A DNA stretch of 5,109 bases from positions 1 through 5,109 of the forward strand of contig JAJZXP010000080.1 in the NCBI GenBank assembly GCA_021806345.1. Reading direction: 5' to 3'. A model generated the notes under the pieces. That model saw nothing but the letters and a program-made list of their open reading frames with translations, was not told the DNA's origin and searched no databases. The DNA is from Thermoplasmata archaeon (GTDB taxonomy: Archaea; Thermoplasmatota; Thermoplasmata; Thermoplasmatales; Thermoplasmataceae). Positions 1 through 5,009 of the stretch are shown here, piece by piece (the first letter of the stretch is position 1; each line of letters starts with the position of its first letter). The translations under genes and the position numbers were made by a program.

Positions 1-2
1 AA

Positions 3-10
3 TTAAATAT
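3..10 (+). promoter_or_regulatory. Candidate box A (TATA) for tRNA-Leu
   Basis: TTAAATAT resembles the archaeal box A and lies about 26-33 bp upstream of the mature tRNA 5' end, the spacing expected for TBP/TFB-directed transcription starting at or just before the tRNA. The window begins here, so the purine-rich TFB element upstream cannot be judged fully. Confidence 0.45.
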
Positions 11-35
11 TGCACAGAACAATTGCCTAATCCCT

Positions 36-120
36 GCAGGGGTTGTCGAGATTGGTCAAAGGCGCCAGATTGAGGGTCTGGTTCCGTAGGGATACGTGGG
101 TTCAAATCCCATCCCCTGCA
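36..120 (+). tRNA. tRNA-Leu, anticodon GAG (reads CUC/CUU)
   Basis: This is a complete 85-nt class II (long variable arm) leucine tRNA. The acceptor stem is GCAGGGG (36-42) with CCCCTGC (113-119), followed by the discriminator A120 typical of tRNA-Leu. The anticodon stem is CCAGA (65-69) with TCTGG (77-81); the seven-base loop 70-76 puts GAG at 72-74. The variable arm contains a short TCC/GGA helix around 83-92. The T arm is GTGGG/CCCAT with loop TTCAAAT (101-107). The D-arm segment GGTCAAAGGCG is typical of archaeal tRNA-Leu. CCA is not encoded, since TAC follows, so it must be added after transcription. No intron is needed to fold it. The two-gene minus-strand cassette converges on it from downstream. 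Confidence 0.97.
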
Positions 121-149
121 TACCCTTAAAAGTTCAATACAAAGTTTTT

Positions 150-176
150 CTCAATGAGGTATTTTGAGGTTTTTTT
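150..176 (+). terminator. Stem-loop plus T7 terminator after tRNA-Leu
   Basis: CTCAA (150-154) pairs with TTGAG (164-168) around a 9-nt loop, followed after one base by seven T residues (170-176). A shorter T5 tract lies at 145-149. Archaeal termination depends mainly on such T tracts, so this is a plausible end for the tRNA transcript. On the minus strand the same tract is A-rich and would not serve the convergent genes. Confidence 0.55.
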
Positions 177-189
177 ATATAATCAGATC

Positions 190-231
190 CCAACTTCGCA
201 ATTTTTGTGTAGCGATGAGAACTAAAGTTGG
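190..231 (-). other. Stem-loop just past the end of the nuclease gene
   Basis: CCAACTT (190-196) pairs perfectly with AAGTTGG (225-231), and a short CGC/GCG helix (197-199 with 212-214) can form inside. It starts 6 bp beyond the nuclease stop codon, so it may protect or end the minus-strand mRNA. No T-run follows it on that strand, so it is a weak terminator candidate. Confidence 0.3.
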
Positions 232-236
232 CATGG

Positions 237-1271
237 TTATTTTATGAATTGCTCTAAGAAAGTCTGTGGCAATTTGTTTTTCACAGCCCTTTTGATGACT
301 TCTTCTATCAGAATTTTTTCTTCCCCTAATGCATCTAATATATCTCCATTTAGATGATAAGAAGGGAAAGGTCCCTTAGTTTTAAGAATTATTTTCCCCC
401 TAATCATTAGGGCGAAGAGGTAATCTAACTCGTCCTGAGTTGGAAATACCATAAATTCATGAAAAAACTCTGACATTCGTTTAATCAAGTCTTTCTCTCC
501 TAGGTTCTTATCTGTTTTTTTGAATAATTTCCCAACGCTCAGAATGGAAATTATATTAACTACTGGGTCAACATATTTGTGTCTGGATGGCATTATTCTG
601 CCAAGTTCTAATTCTTGATCATCGACATTTTTCAAGTAGTTTAACAGATTAGAATCACCATGAACACATAAGCACAGCTTACAATCAGCCTTATCCATAT
701 TTCTGCAAGTCTTTACTTGTGGCCTGTGAGAATAAGGTATGATGATCACATCGCCGTCAGCATTCTTTTTGTCATAGGCCCAGACTATCACACCGGTCTT
801 GTTATCCCATTCCTTTGAAGTTGCTGTTATATAATCAACCAGTTTTCCACTGAGTCGGCCAGGGATAAAAATCACATACTCTAAGTTAGTACGGTCTATT
901 TTCAAACCATCTTTTCCGGTTTCTGCAATCTGGCTGAGGATTACTTCTTCTTCTCCATTATCCATCAAAAGTTCTGTCTTTCTTATTTTGTCAACAATTT
1001 CCTTGACAAGGATCGCACTGTCGTTGAAAGAAGACTTTATTTCTACAAATATCGGTGAAAGGAATCCGTCTCTCAAACGGGAAACACTCCCTAATGTCAG
1101 ATCCCAAGAACCATTTTTTAAATCAACCGGTGAAGTGTAAATGTCGGAGGTCAAATATTTGTATCCATGATTGGCATTTGAGTCTGTAAAGACCCTGAAA
1201 AGGATATACCTCAATTTTGAATGCTGAATCGCATTATTTATGCCATCTATTCGGCCATCGATGCTTTTCAT
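237..1271 (-). CDS. Putative PD-(D/E)XK nuclease with Cys cluster
   Basis: This encodes 344 residues. The N-terminal part fits a restriction-endonuclease-like core. A helix (about 10-29) leads to a strand with D57 (SWDLTLGS), then a strand ending in the ExK pair E77 and K79 (PIFVEIKSS). A helix (84-103), the strand EYVIFIPG (131-138), a helix (142-156) and the strand VIVWAYD (161-167) follow. These are the expected metal-binding and catalytic positions of the superfamily, so DNA or RNA cleavage is likely. C189, C197, C200 and C202, with H204 nearby, could bind zinc or an Fe-S cluster. Residues 234-309 resemble a winged helix that might bind nucleic acid. It starts with ATG 8 bp after the 363-aa gene, implying co-transcription and joint function. 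The specific family and target are not recognised; the nuclease assignment rests on motif and predicted fold order only. Confidence 0.75.
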   Translation of the reverse strand: MKSIDGRIDGINNAIQHSKLRYILFRVFTDSNANHGYKYLTSDIYTSPVDLKNGSWDLTLGSVSRLRDGFLSPIFVEIKSSFNDSAILVKEIVDKIRKTELLMDNGEEEVILSQIAETGKDGLKIDRTNLEYVIFIPGRLSGKLVDYITATSKEWDNKTGVIVWAYDKKNADGDVIIIPYSHRPQVKTCRNMDKADCKLCLCVHGDSNLLNYLKNVDDQELELGRIMPSRHKYVDPVVNIISILSVGKLFKKTDKNLGEKDLIKRMSEFFHEFMVFPTQDELDYLFALMIRGKIILKTKGPFPSYHLNGDILDALGEEKILIEEVIKRAVKNKLPQTFLEQFIK

Positions 1272-1279
1272 ATATGCCT

Positions 1280-2371
1280 TTATTGTGCCCCCTGCTCCAA
1301 CTGGAAATATCTGTCAATGCCATAATACAAGTGCAGCAAGTCTTGGAGCATGGGTTGGAATGTTGGGCTCACGAGAATTTTACTTGGTCTAATATCTACA
1401 GAAAATGAAGAAGAAAATCGGTTCTCTGAACTTTGGTTAGGATTTTCATAAAGAAGGTTAAATGAGCAAGAATCCCCCTCAACATGCTTTCCATATACTC
1501 CAGCTGACTCCTCCAAATGGCTAATGAAACTATCAATAGTATCGTCTTCTTTGATAGAATCTTCCTTTTTAGTGTCCGGTAAAGACACTTTGATTTCTTT
1601 TCTCAACTTAATGATCAAATTACTGTGACCCAACAACATAAGATTACGGATTTCTATTCTGTCTATTTTTGCCCTCTTGATCATTTCCCTGATTGTTTGG
1701 TGTTCATTCACCATTTTCAGAATTAAAGTGTTGACAACTTCCATGTCTTCAGGTACAATGGGCATAGTTATTATGCCCCTACCATCAATCTTAATCCTGA
1801 TACTACTGCTAGGCTTCCTTAGAGTCGCGTTGTATGGCCTTAAGCCATCAGTCCAATCATTTTCTAATTTCTCTAATATCATTCGGTCATTTTCAATAAC
1901 ATTATCATCTTTGAAGTAGGACTGAAGTTTTGTTGCGCCGCTCCTGTATTCTCGAAGTAGGTATCCTTCGTAATTTTTCTTGTTCATTAAAAATTGATAC
2001 AGTGAATCGGCCCTTGCAGGGACTGTATTTAGGCCTAAATTTTTTAGCAACTGTTGTGCTTTAATTATATCTCTCCAAGATGACTTATTTATAACTCCAA
2101 ATGCAAGAGCATACTCTTTACCATCTAACAATTTTAATAGGAAATCGATCCCAAAAAGCATCCTGTCTTTTGAAGATACTTTTTCTTCATCGGTAAGTAG
2201 AATTTTGTAAGTGCCGTTACCAACCGTTTCGTTTGGCAGTTTTCCAACGGTGTCGATAATGTCCTTGGAAAAAACAGGCCACACGAAATATAAGTTAAAA
2301 CCGCTTCCTCTTTCTTGTGATAGCTTTCCAAAACTTTCGTAATCAATCAATTCATCACAACCTATAAACAA
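1280..2371 (-). CDS. Unrecognised protein, partner of the nuclease
   Basis: This encodes 363 residues from TTG at 2371, with an in-frame TGA 6 bp upstream; TTG at codon 8 (2350) is an alternative start. No known family was recognised. The protein is soluble, with no signal peptide or membrane segment. Residues 209-263 (helix EVVNTLILKMVNE, helix TIREMIKRAK, helix about 238-250, strand LIIKLRKEI) could form a winged helix-turn-helix. An acidic, probably flexible linker follows (266-280). The C-terminal 60 residues look like a separate small unit ending in an aromatic helix (LLHLYYGIDRYF). It is the first gene of a two-gene operon, and the 8-bp gap to the nuclease gene suggests a complex or a specificity and regulatory role. 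A TATA-like box about 29 bp upstream suggests a leaderless mRNA, although a TTG start without a leader is unusual. Confidence 0.7.
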   Translation of the reverse strand: MFIGCDELIDYESFGKLSQERGSGFNLYFVWPVFSKDIIDTVGKLPNETVGNGTYKILLTDEEKVSSKDRMLFGIDFLLKLLDGKEYALAFGVINKSSWRDIIKAQQLLKNLGLNTVPARADSLYQFLMNKKNYEGYLLREYRSGATKLQSYFKDDNVIENDRMILEKLENDWTDGLRPYNATLRKPSSSIRIKIDGRGIITMPIVPEDMEVVNTLILKMVNEHQTIREMIKRAKIDRIEIRNLMLLGHSNLIIKLRKEIKVSLPDTKKEDSIKEDDTIDSFISHLEESAGVYGKHVEGDSCSFNLLYENPNQSSENRFSSSFSVDIRPSKILVSPTFQPMLQDLLHLYYGIDRYFQLEQGAQ

Positions 2372-2395
2372 GGGTCAATGGAACGAGTGTAAAAG

Positions 2396-2403
2396 CCTAT
2401 AAA
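2396..2403 (-). promoter_or_regulatory. Candidate box A for the nuclease operon
   Basis: On the minus strand this reads TTTATAGG, centred about 29 bp upstream of the TTG start of the 363-aa gene. That distance would put the transcript start almost on the start codon. No Shine-Dalgarno sequence lies between them, which agrees with leaderless translation. Confidence 0.4.
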
Positions 2404-2496
2404 GACAAATCCTTTGAACTTAGGGCAAGGTAACAATTGCTTCATTTTATTCTTTTACAGCAATGTAAATAAAAATCTTCTGGTTGTTCTCATAAA

Positions 2497-2508
2497 TGAG
2501 TTAACTCA
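2497..2508. promoter_or_regulatory. 12-bp perfect palindrome, possible operator
   Basis: TGAGTTAACTCA is fully self-complementary and sits between the divergent nuclease operon and the membrane-protein gene. A symmetric site between divergent promoters is a typical place for a dimeric regulator to bind, but only one copy is seen and no regulator is identified. Confidence 0.3.
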
Positions 2509-2672
2509 AAGATGGGACAGCCTCGAAGTCATTGCAATAGGAGGAGTACCAATTTAAAGAGATGAAATTTATTTATTCATAAGAACATGCTTCCCAAAGC
2601 GGAGGGGGATAAATCACAGACAAGGACTTTGGAAGGCTTCTAAATGGAAATATACCTTTTGATTTTCCCAGA

Positions 2673-3533
2673 TTGGAAGAGGAGGAACTTCTCTGGGAAA
2701 TCAGAAAAGCAAACCCTCTTTTCCCAATCCCAAGGAGATGGGGCACCAATCTTACATTTAACCTGTCATTAACGGCCATCATAATATCAATTGCTGGAAC
2801 TATACTTTCACTCATCGCCCTTTTCTTTACTGCATTTGGAGTAAAATTGATTGGTTCAAACCCCTTGTTTAGCTTCGGGGTATTTACCGCAGTTTTCTTA
2901 ATAGAAGTTCTCGGAATGGGATGGGTTTTTAAAAAATATGATGTGTTGGATCCAGGCGGGGAATATTACAACCTGGAAACGTACTATTGCGAAGACTGTG
3001 GCCCTCCGTTCGACAAACCCTTTTTTTCGGTTGCTTCAGCCATACTCGGAAGTTTAAAAGGAACGAGGGTTGTTCGATACAATTTCCCCGCTACTTATAT
3101 CACGCGTAGCCATCTCAAATTCAATTCTGAACCAAGTGGGGTCAGCAAAAAAGTGGCCCTGAATTCTAAATTGTCACTGAAGAATAAATTTGAGAGATGG
3201 TATTGGTATAGGCGGTTCACTAAGAATGCAGTCTTTAAGGAAAATTCAATCAGATTGGTTGAAATTAGACAAAGAAGACACGGGAATCTGGCAATTTTAA
3301 TTCAAGTATATTCAATAAGTGATTATTTTTTTCGAAAATTCCCGCTTATTGTAGATAACCTTCCATTCTTGCCCGTTGAGCATGGCAAGATTTACCTTGC
3401 TAAGTTGGTTTTTTTCACGGAGCGTCTGAACTTAGACTGCATTTTATTCAAAAATGGTGAACTATGGCCACCTCGCGAGTTGATGTTTGGGTGGTTTAGC
3501 ATTGCAGTTCCTCAATACAAGAAGTTTCCTTAG
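2673..3533 (+). CDS. Two-helix membrane protein, unrecognised
   Basis: The uninterrupted frame from TTG 2673 gives 286 residues. Two hydrophobic helices (about 31-56 and 65-86) anchor it in the membrane. They are followed by a CxxC pair (C106, C109, YYCEDCG) and a soluble, basic and aromatic-rich C-terminal region of about 175 residues. I recognise no family. TTG 2673 has no good ribosome site, and the same frame reads as good protein back to 2613 (DFGRLLNGNIPFDF, then PRL just before the TTG), so the annotated start is probably too short. If one A is added to the run at 2611-2613, the frame joins ATG 2587 (MLPKAEGDK...) and gives about 315 residues. An AATTTAAAG motif at 2551-2559 could be its box A. 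A GGAGGGGG at 2601-2608 resembles a ribosome site, but no ATG, GTG or TTG follows it in frame at a suitable distance. It is divergent from the nuclease operon and may be functionally linked to it. Confidence 0.65.
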   Translation: MEEEELLWEIRKANPLFPIPRRWGTNLTFNLSLTAIIISIAGTILSLIALFFTAFGVKLIGSNPLFSFGVFTAVFLIEVLGMGWVFKKYDVLDPGGEYYNLETYYCEDCGPPFDKPFFSVASAILGSLKGTRVVRYNFPATYITRSHLKFNSEPSGVSKKVALNSKLSLKNKFERWYWYRRFTKNAVFKENSIRLVEIRQRRHGNLAILIQVYSISDYFFRKFPLIVDNLPFLPVEHGKIYLAKLVFFTERLNLDCILFKNGELWPPRELMFGWFSIAVPQYKKFP

Positions 3534-3556
3534 GGTTTGGAAAGTTGATTGACCTT

Positions 3557-3706
3557 CTAATTCATATACCCCTTTGATACTGGAGATCTGCGGGCGTATT
3601 CAATCTCCCGGGTTACCTCTCCCGCATTGTAGCCGGGGCCTGCTTTCCCCCCGGCGACCTCCCGCTTATGCTTTAGTTTATTTACGTTCCCGGATCCGAC
3701 ATACAT
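3557..3706 (-). CDS. Small 49-aa ORF in a GC-rich patch
   Basis: ATG at 3706 opens a 49-codon frame ending in TAG at 3557. The product is basic and glycine-rich (includes KLKHKREVAGGKAGPGYN and GEVTREIEYARR). GC is 65% over 3591-3670, well above the flanks, and the third codon positions are GC-rich, unlike the AT-rich genes before it. An in-frame TGA lies only three codons before the ATG and there is no clear ribosome site. It may be a small gene, a fragment of a larger gene brought in by recombination, or chance coding over a structured RNA. No family is recognised. Confidence 0.35.
   Translation of the reverse strand: MYVGSGNVNKLKHKREVAGGKAGPGYNAGEVTREIEYARRSPVSKGYMN
3632..3655. other. GC-rich stem-loop
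   Basis: GCCGGGG (3632-3638) pairs perfectly with CCCCGGC (3649-3655) around a 10-nt loop. It is inside the GC-rich patch and inside the 49-codon minus ORF, about 100 bp past the membrane-protein gene. No T-run follows closely on either strand, so it is not an obvious terminator. Confidence 0.35.
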
Positions 3707-3782
3707 GAAATTCTTTCACAAAAACAGGCCTGATGGTACAGGATATCCTGTTCCACCTATCTCGCAAAAGCCGAGAAATTAA
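3705..3782 (+). pseudogene. Possible 5' remnant of the broken gene at 3816-4472
   Basis: ATG 3705 opens 25 codons (MKFFHKNRPDGTGYPVPP then ISQKPRN) ending at TAA 3780. The same frame continues through TAG 3813 into the long helical protein frame that runs to 4472, with no frame change. The simplest reading is one gene interrupted by two stop codons. Pyrrolysine readthrough could explain the TAG but not the TAA. It may instead be an unrelated short ORF; its ATG overlaps that of the small minus-strand ORF. Confidence 0.3.
3738..3751. repeat. 14-bp perfect palindrome
   Basis: ACAGGATATCCTGT is self-complementary and extends to 20 bp (3735-3754) with one mismatched pair. It lies in the remnant ORF, so it may be chance, a binding site or part of a former element end. 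Confidence 0.3.
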
Positions 3783-3914
3783 GTAAAAAGTGACGCTTAC
3801 GGCAGTTTCCTCTAGGACCCTCGATACAGCCTTTCTAATCAGGATTTACCAGAGTCGGTCAAGTTAGTCATTAAGACCCTTGCAGATGGTTATAACCAGG
3901 TTGAGCACGCAAGT

Positions 3915-4472
3915 GTGCAGGAATATTGTGTATTTGATCAGACGCTTGAAACAATGGCCATGATGGATTCAAAACACGAGACTGTGAAGGAGTTTGAAAC
4001 TGCCTTTACCCAGGCTATTGATACAATGAGCAGCATAGAAGACGTCTCAAGCCATATTACTCGGGAAAACTACGGTAAGGGCCTCCACGTGCACAAAATG
4101 ACCAAAAAAATAGGGGATGTGGAGCAAAAGGTCGCAAAAGTGTGGGATCTCATGTCCAAATCAGGGGGAAAAATAGAGCAACATTATCCTCCCCTCTATG
4201 CCAAATGGCAGGATACCATGCAGCTTCAAGCCTGGGCAAACAAGGAAATTTCGACCGTAAAACGCAATTCCGGGATCTCATTTGGGGAGATGCGACCGCC
4301 TCCCTTGGGGCCCTTTCTTTTCCCTGATGAGCTCCCCTATTCTTGGTCTATCCCATCTATCCTGCTCTATTCCTTCCCATCTAACTTATTGATGCCCTTA
4401 TTCGGCGGTATGAGGCGATTTAAGTGGCACTTCCCTAAAATATGCCTCCCTCAAATGAGGTCGTTTCGCTAA
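3915..4472 (+). CDS. Hypothetical helical protein, probably a damaged gene
   Basis: From GTG 3915 the frame encodes 185 residues, but coding character begins earlier: from 3816, directly after TAG 3813, it reads DPRYSLSNQDLPESVKLVIK and on without a break, and no ATG, GTG or TTG occurs there before 3915. GTG 3915 splits what looks like one helix (DGYNQVEHASVQEY). Residues 1-120 are soluble and mostly helical (METVKEFET-like segments, THxxKG-like GKGLHVHKM, KIGDVEQKVAKVWDLM). After about residue 121 (4277) the composition changes to proline, leucine and phenylalanine translated from pyrimidine-rich DNA, which looks non-coding. Inverted-repeat arms at 4277 and 4459 bound that tail. I infer a gene that lost its 5' end to stops and its 3' end to a small insertion. 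No family is recognised. Confidence 0.4.
   Translation: MQEYCVFDQTLETMAMMDSKHETVKEFETAFTQAIDTMSSIEDVSSHITRENYGKGLHVHKMTKKIGDVEQKVAKVWDLMSKSGGKIEQHYPPLYAKWQDTMQLQAWANKEISTVKRNSGISFGEMRPPPLGPFLFPDELPYSWSIPSILLYSFPSNLLMPLFGGMRRFKWHFPKICLPQMRSFR
4277..4459. mobile_element. Possible 183-bp MITE-like insert
   Basis: CTCATTTGGGGAG (4277-4289) matches, on the opposite strand, CTCCCTCAAATGAG (4446-4459) with one gapped base. The enclosed DNA has no coding character in either direction and replaces the sensible protein sequence of the frame upstream. No target-site duplication is evident at the outer edges (GGGAT left, GTCGT right) and no transposase is present, so chance similarity remains possible. 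Confidence 0.3.
4351..4383 (+). repeat. Short direct repeat TCCCATCTA, 24-bp period
   Basis: TCCCATCTA occurs at 4351-4359 and 4375-4383. Overlapping TCTATCC motifs start at 4348 and 4356. The tract is strongly pyrimidine-rich on the plus strand and lies within the suspected insert. Confidence 0.4.
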
Positions 4473-4527
4473 AAATTGAGTGGAAATTGAGGCCTGATTA
4501 TTCCGTCTGCTTGCATTTTTTTCTCGA

Positions 4528-4545
4528 GGTCATGGTACCATGACC
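4528..4545. promoter_or_regulatory. 18-bp perfect palindrome between convergent genes
   Basis: GGTCATGGTACCATGACC is fully self-complementary. It lies 6 bp beyond the zinc-finger gene's stop codon. On the plus strand a T-rich tract (4546-4559) follows, so it may end transcription from the left; on the minus strand an A-run follows instead. A hairpin terminator and a dimer-binding site are both possible. Confidence 0.45.
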
Positions 4546-4551
4546 GTTCTT

Positions 4552-4743
4552 TCATTTTTGTCCATGCCTCCCGACTCTCGCAGCGGGTTCGTATGGGTCG
4601 TTCCTCTCGCCGATTATAACATGCTTGTATGCCCTGGGGTCACATTTTCTTAAATGCTGTGGTCGCTTGGATGTGGTGAGGGCTTTCCCGCATTTCAGGC
4701 ATTTCCATTCTGTTTTATTAAGCCTCGCATAGTAATTCTTCAT
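4552..4743 (-). CDS. Small C2HC zinc-finger protein
   Basis: This encodes 63 residues from ATG 4743. C15 and C18 (WKCLKCGK) with H30 and C34 (QHLRKC) form a CxxC-x11-H-x3-C pattern that should bind one zinc ion. The finger is surrounded by basic residues (13 of the first 41 are K or R), which suits DNA or RNA binding. The C-terminus (about 43-63) is polar and probably flexible. GAGG four bases before the ATG is a weak ribosome site. The exact family is not recognised; similar small archaeal zinc-finger proteins often act as nucleic-acid-binding accessory factors, but that role is inferred. A 34-codon ORF ends five bases upstream. Confidence 0.7.
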   Translation of the reverse strand: MKNYYARLNKTEWKCLKCGKALTTSKRPQHLRKCDPRAYKHVIIGERNDPYEPAARVGRHGQK

Positions 4744-4748
4744 AGGCC

Positions 4749-4853
4749 TCAGTACTGCACAGAAGCCTGATATGGTAAAGTTGAGGCGGACAAAAATGCA
4801 TGCCTGTGTGTATGATCCGGCTTCATGAACAGGTGATTCTGTAAGAACTTCAT
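4749..4853 (-). CDS. 34-codon ORF upstream of the zinc-finger gene
   Basis: ATG 4853 (MKFLQNHLFMKPDH...) runs to TGA at 4749, five bases before the zinc-finger ATG. There is no ribosome site and the composition is not strongly protein-like. It could be a leader peptide in a long 5' UTR or a chance ORF. A candidate box A lies about 40-48 bp upstream. Confidence 0.2.
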   Translation of the reverse strand: MKFLQNHLFMKPDHTHRHAFLSASTLPYQASVQY

Positions 4854-4892
4854 GTTTAAATTGAAAAGCTATTGCTTTCCCAGTTTACTGGC

Positions 4893-4900
4893 ATAAATAT
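4893..4900 (-). promoter_or_regulatory. Candidate box A for the zinc-finger gene
   Basis: The minus strand reads ATATTTAT. A start about 27 bp downstream would be near 4870, giving a 5' UTR of roughly 125 nt before the zinc-finger ATG; leaders of that length are common in Methanosarcina. Confidence 0.3.
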
Positions 4901-4930
4901 TCAGAGCCAACCAGGGTCTTCCCAATAAGA

Positions 4931-4944
4931 TCCGCATTGGCGGA
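4931..4944. other. Short hairpin in the 4854-4977 gap
   Basis: TCCGC (4931-4935) pairs with GCGGA (4940-4944) around ATTG. It lies downstream of the terminator T-runs of the membrane-protein gene on the minus strand. Its role is unknown; nothing else is evident in this gap apart from the box A candidate. Confidence 0.3.
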
Positions 4945-4959
4945 ACCTAAAAACGTAAT

Positions 4960-5009
4960 AAAAAATGGTTTGGGGCTTCAGGACACATACGGTATTGTCC
5001 GGCCAAACC
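4960..5009 (-). terminator. Hairpin plus T6 terminator of the membrane-protein gene
   Basis: On the minus strand GGTTTGG (5009-5003) pairs with CCAAACC (4973-4967), enclosing a second stem GGACA/TGTCC (5000-4996 with 4985-4981). It is followed almost at once by six T residues (4965-4960) and a further T5 just downstream. The outer stem overlaps the last codons of the gene, so the stop codon lies in the hairpin. Confidence 0.6.

Noticed and set aside
1217..1408. 63-codon plus-strand ORF
   Set aside because: It lies opposite the end of the 363-aa gene and the start of the nuclease gene. Its Cys/His/Leu-rich sequence is not protein-like, and the minus frames explain the DNA.
1677..1919. 80-codon plus-strand ORF rich in Leu/Ile/Ser
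   Set aside because: It is antisense to the 363-aa gene. Its apparent hydrophobicity is the expected complement of a helical, charged coding region.
2134..2346. 70-codon minus-strand ORF
   Set aside because: It is a second frame inside the 363-aa gene on the same strand, with no separate start signal.
2573..2815. 80-codon minus-strand ORF with a serine run
   Set aside because: It is antisense to the start of the membrane-protein gene; the serine run is the complement of its GAG/GAA-rich codons.
2853..2867. GGTTCAAACCCCTTG resembles the tRNA-Leu T-loop, possible attachment-site copy
   Set aside because: Only the common GGTTCAAA-CCC core matches. It is within the membrane-protein coding frame and the acceptor-stem sequence does not follow.
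4142..4327. 61-codon plus-strand ORF in another frame
   Set aside because: It overlaps the better-supported helical frame and has no protein-like features of its own; it does not give a convincing frameshift join.
3726..4498. AGGCCTGAT present at 3726 and 4490 as possible element ends
   Set aside because: A 9-bp match without extension is expected by chance at this scale and the flanks do not agree.
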